Positions 6,614 to 11,570 of a stretch of 11,570 nucleotides of DNA are shown one piece after another. A program made the position numbers and the translations under genes. Position 1 is the stretch's first letter. Each line of letters opens with the position of its first letter. The notes beneath the pieces are model-generated. The model made no database searches. It saw only the letters and a list, made by a program, of their open reading frames with translations, and was not told the origin of the DNA. The DNA is from Bacillota bacterium (GTDB lineage Bacteria; Bacillota; Bacilli; Alicyclobacillales; SLC66), in assembly GCA_021821225.1 (NCBI GenBank), contig JAKACR010000062.1:1-11570 (forward strand), written 5' to 3'.

Positions 6614-7273
6614 ATGACGATCAAGTTCACTGGGCATCTGACATTGAAATTGGGCGCGGCGTGGCGTTCGCTGGATGAGACAAACAAGCGCGATGTGGCG
6701 CAGCAGGCGGAGGCCGTATTCGCAGGGCGGACGACGGTGCTGCGCGGCGCCTATCTGACGCAGGGATACCGCGCCGATACGGACATCCTGCTCTGGATGT
6801 ACGGCGACAGCGCGGACGACATCCAGGAGGCGCAACTTGCTTTGCGCCAGACGCCGCTGGGACGGCTGGCCGAGACGCCGCACGCTTTCATGGGCGTGAC
6901 GCTGGAATCGGAGTTCAATAAATCCCACGTCCCGGCGTTCATCCGCGGGCTCGACCCGCTGGAGTACATCTGTTTTTATCCGTTCATCCGCACGCCGGAA
7001 TGGTATCTGCTGCCGGAGGACGAGCGCCGCAGCCTGCTGGCGGAGCACGGCGTATTCGGACGCGAGTATCCGGCGGTGCGCACGAACAATGTGCATGCTT
7101 TCGGACTCGGGGATTTTGAGTGGCTGCTGTCGTTTGAAACGGATGATCTGGTTGAGCTTGCGCAGATGGTGCGGCGGCAGCGCGCCGCCGGAGCGCGCGC
7201 TTTCACGAAGTACGAATGGCCATTTATCGTCGGCCGGCGGACGGGATTCGCACAGGCATTGGCCAAGTGCTGA
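6614..7273 (+). CDS. chdC: Coproheme decarboxylase / chlorite dismutase-family protein
   Basis: A 219-residue protein of the chlorite dismutase superfamily, best read as coproheme decarboxylase (ChdC, formerly HemQ), which turns coproheme III into heme b at the end of the coproporphyrin-dependent pathway. FNKSHVPAF (101-109), YPFIRTPEWYLLP (122-134), AEHG (143-146) and AFGLGDFEW (162-170) are the signatures. H105, Y122 and H145 have the same spacing (17 and 23) as the distal histidine, catalytic tyrosine and proximal histidine described for actinobacterial ChdC (H118, Y135, H158 in Corynebacterium). The Bacillus/Staphylococcus form instead has a YPxxK motif and a glutamine; here these places hold R126 and N158. 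AGGTGA at 6601-6606 fits the ATG at 6614; the ATG at 6608 is too close. The heme supply fits the adjacent cytochrome and oxidase genes. Confidence 0.87.
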   Translation: MTIKFTGHLTLKLGAAWRSLDETNKRDVAQQAEAVFAGRTTVLRGAYLTQGYRADTDILLWMYGDSADDIQEAQLALRQTPLGRLAETPHAFMGVTLESEFNKSHVPAFIRGLDPLEYICFYPFIRTPEWYLLPEDERRSLLAEHGVFGREYPAVRTNNVHAFGLGDFEWLLSFETDDLVELAQMVRRQRAAGARAFTKYEWPFIVGRRTGFAQALAKC

Positions 7274-7345
7274 TCCGCGCCGGAACCCCCTCCGGGAGCG
7301 TGTGAAAATCCTGTGAGCGTGCGGGTAGAAAGGTACGGTAGGGTG

Positions 7346-7351
7346 TATAAT
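7346..7351 (+). promoter_or_regulatory. Candidate -10 element upstream of the TlpA/ResA-like gene
   Basis: A perfect TATAAT hexamer in an otherwise G+C-rich 126-base gap. A start near 7358 would give a leader of about 42 bases to the GTG at 7400. No convincing -35 is found 15-19 bases upstream, so this is a candidate only. Its presence suggests the resA-like gene may not depend on read-through from chdC. Confidence 0.35.
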
Positions 7352-7399
7352 GGACGGAGAGGAGACATGCCATAACAGACGTATTGTGAGGGATCGCAT

Positions 7400-7927
7400 G
7401 TGAAATGGCCGCGTCGACTCGGCGTGCTGCTGGTGGTCGCCGCCTTGCTTGTCAGCATCGGCATTGCGATGGGCAAACAGGGACCGCAGGTGGCTCCGGA
7501 ACCGGGTTATGTGGCGCCGAATTTTACGCTGACGGATTTTCAGGGTAAGTCGCTCAGCCTGAACAGCTTTCGCGGACAGCCGGTGTTCCTGAACTTCTGG
7601 GCGTCCTGGTGTCCGCCTTGTCGCGCCGAAGCGCCGGATCTGGTGAAGATGTACCACAAATACGGCGCGCGGATCCAGTTTCTCGGCGTGAATCTGACAG
7701 GCAGCGACACCCGGGCCAACGCGCTCGCGTTCATGCGGCAGATTGGCATGACCTACCCTGTCCTCATGGATACCACGCTTTCCGTGACAGGGCAGTACCG
7801 CGTGATCGGCATCCCCACCAGCCTGTTCATCAATCGCAAAGGCATGATTGTCGCGCGCATCACGGGGCCCATGACGCTGCCCGTCATGCGTCAGGAATTC
7901 ACGAAACTGCTGCATCAGCAAACCTGA
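7400..7927 (+). CDS. resA: Membrane-anchored TlpA/ResA-like thiol-disulfide oxidoreductase
   Basis: A 175-residue thioredoxin-fold protein. Residues 7-24 are an uncleaved signal-anchor helix after the basic start MKWPRR, so the domain faces the outside of the cytoplasmic membrane. The active site is WCPPC (70-74) followed by RAE; ResA/TlpA features are APNFTLTDFQGK (39-50) and the cis-proline loop GIPTSLFI (137-144). ResA-type proteins reduce the heme-binding CxxCH cysteines of apocytochrome c, using electrons from CcdA, and the ccdA gene follows. A role in copper-site assembly, as for some TlpA proteins, is the alternative. The GTG start at 7400 is preceded by GAGGGAT six bases away. No resB/resC (ccsB/ccsA) genes lie in the window, so the symbol rests on similarity and on the ccdA neighbour. 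Confidence 0.87.
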   Translation: MKWPRRLGVLLVVAALLVSIGIAMGKQGPQVAPEPGYVAPNFTLTDFQGKSLSLNSFRGQPVFLNFWASWCPPCRAEAPDLVKMYHKYGARIQFLGVNLTGSDTRANALAFMRQIGMTYPVLMDTTLSVTGQYRVIGIPTSLFINRKGMIVARITGPMTLPVMRQEFTKLLHQQT

Positions 7928-8039
7928 GATCCGCATCATTGGCTCCCGGGTTCCCTGGGATCCGGCCCGTCCGGGGACAGTCCGGCTTTGGATGGGATTG
8001 TGTGCATGACGGCGGAGTTCTGGCGAAAGGAGCGCATTT

Positions 8040-8756
8040 GTGACCTCTGCTCCCAGCGTGTGGATCGCATTTCTCGCGGGGATCCTGTCTTTTGTGTCGC
8101 CCTGCTGCCTGCCGCTCTACCCGTCTTACATCTCCTACATCTCCGGCGTGACCGTCGACCGCGGCGGCCTTGCGCCCGTCACGCGCGAGATGCGTCGACG
8201 CGCCCTGTCGCACGCCGTCTTTTTCGTGCTCGGGTTCTCCGTGATCTTCGTCGCCCTCGGCGCGTCCGCCAGCCTGATCGGCGTCGTGTTCGTCGAGTAC
8301 AAGACCGTCATCAGCCGTATCGGCGGCGTCGTCATCATCGCGATGGGACTGTTGCTGCTTGGGGTGATCAGGCCGGAATTTCTGGCGCGCGAATTCAAAT
8401 GGCAGGTGAGGGGCAGGCGGGGGGGATACCTCGGCGCGTTTGTCGTCGGTGTGAGCTTTTCGGCGGGGTGGACGCCCTGCATCGGCCCCATTCTGGCGTC
8501 GGTCATCACGCTGGCCGCCACCAGCGAGGTTGGCGGCGGGCTGTTGATGGCGTTTTACGCGCTTGGCTTTGCGTTGCCTTTTCTTCTGCTGGCGTACACG
8601 CTCGGCTCCGTTCGCTGGTTGCAGCGGTACAGTGAATGGACCAGCCGCGTCGGCGGAGCCGTCATGATCCTGATGGGCGTACTGCTTTTGACCGGGCAGA
8701 TGACATTGATCACCGCGTGGCTCATCCGGCTGTTCGGCGGTTATGTGGGGCCGTGA
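8040..8756 (+). CDS. ccdA: CcdA cytochrome c biogenesis membrane protein
   Basis: A 238-residue integral membrane protein with about six hydrophobic helices, the size and layout of CcdA, the short form of the DsbD membrane domain. It carries reducing equivalents from cytosolic thioredoxin across the membrane to ResA-like proteins. The first redox motif is SFVSPCCLPLYPSY (17-30; C22 is the conserved one, C23 is adjacent) and the second is AGWTPCIGPIL (142-151; C147). The start is GTG at 8040 with AGGAG eight bases upstream. The 112-base gap after the resA-like gene contains G+C-rich partial dyads but no clear terminator or promoter. It converges with qoxD, 18 bases away. Confidence 0.93.
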   Translation: MTSAPSVWIAFLAGILSFVSPCCLPLYPSYISYISGVTVDRGGLAPVTREMRRRALSHAVFFVLGFSVIFVALGASASLIGVVFVEYKTVISRIGGVVIIAMGLLLLGVIRPEFLAREFKWQVRGRRGGYLGAFVVGVSFSAGWTPCIGPILASVITLAATSEVGGGLLMAFYALGFALPFLLLAYTLGSVRWLQRYSEWTSRVGGAVMILMGVLLLTGQMTLITAWLIRLFGGYVGP

Positions 8757-8774
8757 GCGGGCCTGCCGAAAGGT
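8757..8774. other. Short convergent gap without an evident terminator
   Basis: Only 18 bases separate the stop codons of ccdA and qoxD. I see no stem of useful length followed by a T-run on either strand here. Termination may be Rho-dependent, lie inside the opposing gene, or be leaky and give overlapping transcripts. Confidence 0.5.
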
Positions 8775-9116
8775 TCAGTATGCCATATTGCCGCCGAAGC
8801 TCATGATCCAGATGGAGCCGAGAACCACGGTGAGCGTGAAGACTGCGGCCAGCGTCAGCGCCCACACGTGATAGCCCGGGCCGCGGCTCTCCGCGACGTG
8901 CATGAAAAAGAACAACTGGACGAAAATCTGCAGGCTTGCCAGCAACAGGATGACGGACAGGATCCACACGGGAGCGCCCGCGCGCGCGATCACCAGCCAG
9001 AGCGCGGATGCCGTCAGCAGGACCGAAAGGATGTAGCCGACGACGTGCGACCAGGGGAATTCGTATTTTTCGCCGCGCCGCGCCGGTTTGTTCATATCGT
9101 CATGAGAAACTGCCAT
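8775..9116 (-). CDS. qoxD: Quinol oxidase subunit IV
   Basis: A 113-residue protein of the prokaryotic cytochrome c/quinol oxidase subunit IV family, with three transmembrane helices (about residues 25-45, 50-75 and 83-108). FPWSHVVGYILS (20-31), FVQLFFFMHV (65-74) and GSIWIMSFGGNMAY at the end match QoxD/CyoD more than caa3 CtaF, although short subunits IV are hard to separate. It supports assembly of the copper site in subunit I. The ATG lies one base after the qoxC stop codon, so translation is probably coupled. It appears to be the last gene of the operon. Confidence 0.9.
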   Translation of the reverse strand: MAVSHDDMNKPARRGEKYEFPWSHVVGYILSVLLTASALWLVIARAGAPVWILSVILLLASLQIFVQLFFFMHVAESRGPGYHVWALTLAAVFTLTVVLGSIWIMSFGGNMAY

Positions 9117-9117
9117 G

Positions 9118-9747
9118 TCACCTGAGCACCCCCATCAGATAGACCACGGTGAAGATGAACACCCAGACAATGTCGAGAAAGTGCCAGTACAGGCCGACGA
9201 TGAACAGCTTGCGCGCCGTGACGGCCGTGATGCCGCGCCGCACAAGCTGGTAGGCAACCGTCAGCATCCACAGGATTCCCAGGGAGACGTGTGAACCGTG
9301 CGTGCCAACCAACGTGAAGAAGGCGGAGAGAAAGCCGCTGCGCTGCATGGTCGCGCCGCGCATGGCGTACGTGATGAACTCGTCGAGTTCAAAGCCGATG
9401 AACACCAGGCCGAGCAGGATGGTGACAGCCAGCCACGCGAGCAGCCCCGTCCGGTTGCCCCGCCGCATCTCGTGCGTGGCGAGCCCGCACGTGAAGCTGC
9501 TCGTCAGCAGCGCGAACGTCTCCGCCGTAAAGCCCGGGATGTCGAACAGTTGCGCGCCGGCCGGACCGCCCGCCGTATTGCCGCGCAACACGGCGTAGGT
9601 GGCGAACAGACAGGCGAACAGCAGCAGATCGGTCGTCAGAAAGATCCAGAAACCGGTGATTTTCAGGTCACCGTCTTTGGTGGAGTATTCGAGCGGGACA
9701 TCCGCCGCGCGCATACTGCGCATCCACCCGTCGTGTGCGATCGCCAT
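9118..9747 (-). CDS. qoxC: Quinol oxidase subunit III
   Basis: A 209-residue membrane protein with five predicted helices, as in QoxC/CyoC. PLEYSTKDGDLKITGFWIF (near the start) and THGSHVSLGILWM are subunit III signatures, and E in the GFELDEF helix and the end WHFLDIVWVFIFTVVYL are typical. It stabilises subunit I and its proton uptake path. The upstream gene ends with TGA at 9750-9752, inside an ATGA overlap with a possible ATG at 9753. GGAGG is only two bases from that ATG but eight from the in-frame ATG at 9747, so I place the start at 9747; the alternative adds two residues. Confidence 0.94.
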   Translation of the reverse strand: MAIAHDGWMRSMRAADVPLEYSTKDGDLKITGFWIFLTTDLLLFACLFATYAVLRGNTAGGPAGAQLFDIPGFTAETFALLTSSFTCGLATHEMRRGNRTGLLAWLAVTILLGLVFIGFELDEFITYAMRGATMQRSGFLSAFFTLVGTHGSHVSLGILWMLTVAYQLVRRGITAVTARKLFIVGLYWHFLDIVWVFIFTVVYLMGVLR

Positions 9748-9749
9748 CG

Positions 9750-11570
9750 TCATGACCTCCCGAATGCGGCTTCCGTCTGTTCAATTTCTTCGACCGGGAT
9801 GTGGTAGTCGGTATCGTAGTCGAGCGAACGGAACAGCAGCGTGAGCAGCACGCCCGCCAGTCCGGCGGCCGCCACGATGTACCAGCCGAAGACCGCGCCG
9901 AACCCGCCGGCAAAAAAGCATACGCCGAGGATGAAGGGCCGCCCCGAACGCTTCGGCATGTGAATCGGCTGCAGCGGTTCCGCGCTGTGCGTCAGATTCA
10001 GCCCCTGTTTTTTCTGTTCTTTCATGGCCCACCAGGCATCGCGGGAATCGACGGCCGGAATGCGCGCGAAGTTATAGTGCGGAGCGGGCGACGGGAGGGA
10101 CCATTCCAGCGTGCGTCCGTTCCACGGGTCGCCGGTCACATCGCGTTCCCCGTACCGGACGCTGTACAGGATGCCGATCACGATCACGATGAACGCCACT
10201 CCCATCACGTACGCGCCGATGGTCGCGATCAGGTTGAGAACGCCCCAGCCAAGTCCGGGAGGGTACACGTACATGCGCCGCGTCATGCCCATGAGACCGA
10301 GCGGATACAGTGGCAGAAAACAGACGTAAAACCCGATGTTGAACAGCCAGAAACCCCAGCGTCCGAGCCGTTCGTTCAAGCGAAAACCGAAGATCTTGGG
10401 CCACCAGTAGTACATGCCGGCCAGCATGCCGAAGACGACGCCGGAGATGAGCACCTGGTGGAAGTGCGCGATCAGGAAGTAGCTGTTGTGGTACTGGTAG
10501 TCGGCCGGCGCGGCGGCGAGCATCACGCCGGTCGCCCCGCCCATCGCAAAGTTCGGGATGAACCCGATCGCCCACAGCATGGGCACCGTGGTGCGGATGC
10601 GCCCGCGGTACATGGTGAACAGCCAGTTGAACACCTTGACGCCCGTCGGAATTGCGACGCCCATGGAGGCCACGGCGAAGAAGCTGTTCACGTCGGGGCC
10701 GGCGCCCATGGTGAAAAAATGGTGCACCCAGACGAAGTAGCTGAGGACGGAAATGGTCATCAGCGAGAGCCACATCGACGTGTAGCCGAAGATGCGTTTC
10801 CCGGAAAACGTGCTGAATACTTCCGAAAATATTCCGAACGCCGGAAGCACCACGATGTACACCTCCGGATGGCCCCAGATCCAGAACAGGTTCACGTACA
10901 TCATGGAGTCGCCGCCCTGCGTCATCGTGAAGAAATGCGCGCCCGCGACGCGGTCGATCAGCAGCAGCGCCAGGGCGGCGGTGAGCGCGGGAAAGGCGAA
11001 CACGATCAGGATGGACGAGGCGAGCACGGACCAGGTGAACAGGGGCATCTTGGTCAACGTCATGCCCGGCGCGCGCATTTTTAAGATCGTCACGAGGAAA
11101 TTGATGCCCGTCGCCATACTGCCGATGCCGGAGATCTGCAGGGCGAGCAGGTAGAAATTTTCTCCCGGACCGCTGTCAAATCCAAGTCCCGCGAGAGGCG
11201 GGTAGCTCGTCCAGCCGGCGTCGGGCGAACCGCCGATCACGAACGAGATGTTGAGCAACAGCGCGCCAAAGAAGAACAGCCAGAAGCTGATCGCGTTCAA
11301 ATAGGGAAACGCCACGTCGCGCGCGCCGATTTGCAGCGGCACGGCGATATTGAACATGGCGAAGATGAACGGCATCGCCATGAACAGGATCATGATCGTG
11401 CCGTGCGTGGTGAAAATCTGGTCGTAGTGTTCGGCCGCCAGGAATTTCATGTTGGGCAGCATCAGTTGCGTCCGCATGAGCAGCGCGTCGACGCCGCCGC
11501 GGAACATCATCAGCAGTGCGGCGACCATGTACATGATGCCGATTTTCTTGTGATCGACGGTCGTCAGCCA
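9750..11570 (-). CDS. qoxB: Quinol oxidase subunit I (5' end beyond window)
   Basis: The catalytic subunit of a heme-copper terminal oxidase, reducing O2 to water and pumping protons across the cytoplasmic membrane. 606 residues are present; the frame is open to the right edge, beginning WLTTVDHKKIG, and about 40 residues are missing. Seen are the low-spin heme histidine in FTTHGTIM, the D-channel entry in GARDVAFPYLN, the CuB ligands and cross-linked tyrosine in WGHPEVY, the CuB pair in WVHHFFTMG, and the two heme histidines in IAHFHQV. The C-terminal extension PIHMPKRSGRPFILG plus DYDTDYHIPVEEIE is typical of QoxB/CyoB quinol oxidases and argues against a cytochrome c oxidase. Heme type (aa3 or bo3) cannot be read from sequence. 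qoxA is expected off the right edge. Confidence 0.95.
   Translation of the reverse strand, partial: WLTTVDHKKIGIMYMVAALLMMFRGGVDALLMRTQLMLPNMKFLAAEHYDQIFTTHGTIMILFMAMPFIFAMFNIAVPLQIGARDVAFPYLNAISFWLFFFGALLLNISFVIGGSPDAGWTSYPPLAGLGFDSGPGENFYLLALQISGIGSMATGINFLVTILKMRAPGMTLTKMPLFTWSVLASSILIVFAFPALTAALALLLIDRVAGAHFFTMTQGGDSMMYVNLFWIWGHPEVYIVVLPAFGIFSEVFSTFSGKRIFGYTSMWLSLMTISVLSYFVWVHHFFTMGAGPDVNSFFAVASMGVAIPTGVKVFNWLFTMYRGRIRTTVPMLWAIGFIPNFAMGGATGVMLAAAPADYQYHNSYFLIAHFHQVLISGVVFGMLAGMYYWWPKIFGFRLNERLGRWGFWLFNIGFYVCFLPLYPLGLMGMTRRMYVYPPGLGWGVLNLIATIGAYVMGVAFIVIVIGILYSVRYGERDVTGDPWNGRTLEWSLPSPAPHYNFARIPAVDSRDAWWAMKEQKKQGLNLTHSAEPLQPIHMPKRSGRPFILGVCFFAGGFGAVFGWYIVAAAGLAGVLLTLLFRSLDYDTDYHIPVEEIEQTEAAFGRS

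Noticed and set aside
7280..7295. CCGGA-ACCCCC-TCCGG hairpin after chdC as a terminator
   Set aside because: The stem is only five pairs and no T-run follows.
7356..7375. GGAGAGGAG followed by ATG CCA TAA, a possible two-codon leader frame before the resA-like gene
   Set aside because: If TATAAT at 7346-7351 is the -10, transcription would start inside this ribosome-site-like sequence, so it would not be used. It is most likely chance.
6515..7939. Minus-strand open frame of 474 codons opposite chdC and the resA-like gene
   Set aside because: It crosses two convincing plus-strand genes and their intergenic gap, with no family features.
7928..8039. G+C-rich partial dyads between the resA-like gene and ccdA
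   Set aside because: Only short imperfect stems are visible and no T-run or promoter hexamers; nothing supports a defined terminator, riboswitch or small gene.
9801..11084. Plus-strand open frame of 427 codons opposite qoxB
   Set aside because: It is a shadow of qoxB, very rich in H, E, R and D from antisense reading of hydrophobic codons.

Overview
The window looks like chromosomal DNA of a G+C-rich aerobic or facultative Bacillota, perhaps the Alicyclobacillaceae or relatives. This is inferred from strong GGAGG-type ribosome binding sites, a Qox-type menaquinol oxidase operon, a ResA/CcdA pair and the dense gene packing. No rRNA or tRNA gene fixes the taxonomy, and the coproheme decarboxylase-family gene looks actinobacterial in its motifs, so the assignment is tentative. 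I see no mobile element, CRISPR array or structural RNA.

Left arm (1-3795, all minus strand, transcribed leftwards): a tight five-gene run of a two-domain DUF2249 protein, a single-domain DUF2249 protein, an unrecognised 143-residue protein with four cysteines, a small Rieske [2Fe-2S] ferredoxin, and the E1 subunit of 2-oxoglutarate dehydrogenase (odhA), which leaves the window at its left edge. Gaps are -20, 33, 32 and 14 bases, so an operon is likely.

Control region (3796-3973): a divergent intergenic region with two CRP/FNR-family-like 16-base dyads. Each is followed, 21 bases closer to its own gene, by a weak -10-like hexamer. That is the geometry of two back-to-back class II activated promoters.

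Middle arm (3974-8756, plus strand): a cupin-hemerythrin fusion, an Mrp-type P-loop ATPase with an N-terminal MIP18 (DUF59) domain, a YiiM-like MOSC protein, a coproheme decarboxylase/chlorite dismutase-family protein, a membrane-anchored TlpA/ResA-like thiol-disulfide protein, and CcdA. The first three are closely spaced. The last three have 84-126 base gaps and could have their own promoters.

Right arm (8775-11570, minus strand): qoxD, qoxC and most of qoxB, i.e. subunits IV, III and I of a heme-copper quinol oxidase. The start of qoxB and any qoxA lie beyond the right edge.

Taken together, the genes concern iron-sulfur, non-heme di-iron, heme and heme-copper proteins beside the TCA-cycle dehydrogenase that feeds the respiratory chain. 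My working hypothesis is that the divergent pair of operons is an oxygen- or nitric-oxide-responsive metal-cofactor module. The unusual part is the DUF2249/unknown/Rieske/odhA arrangement facing the cupin-hemerythrin/Mrp/MOSC genes across an FNR-like control region.
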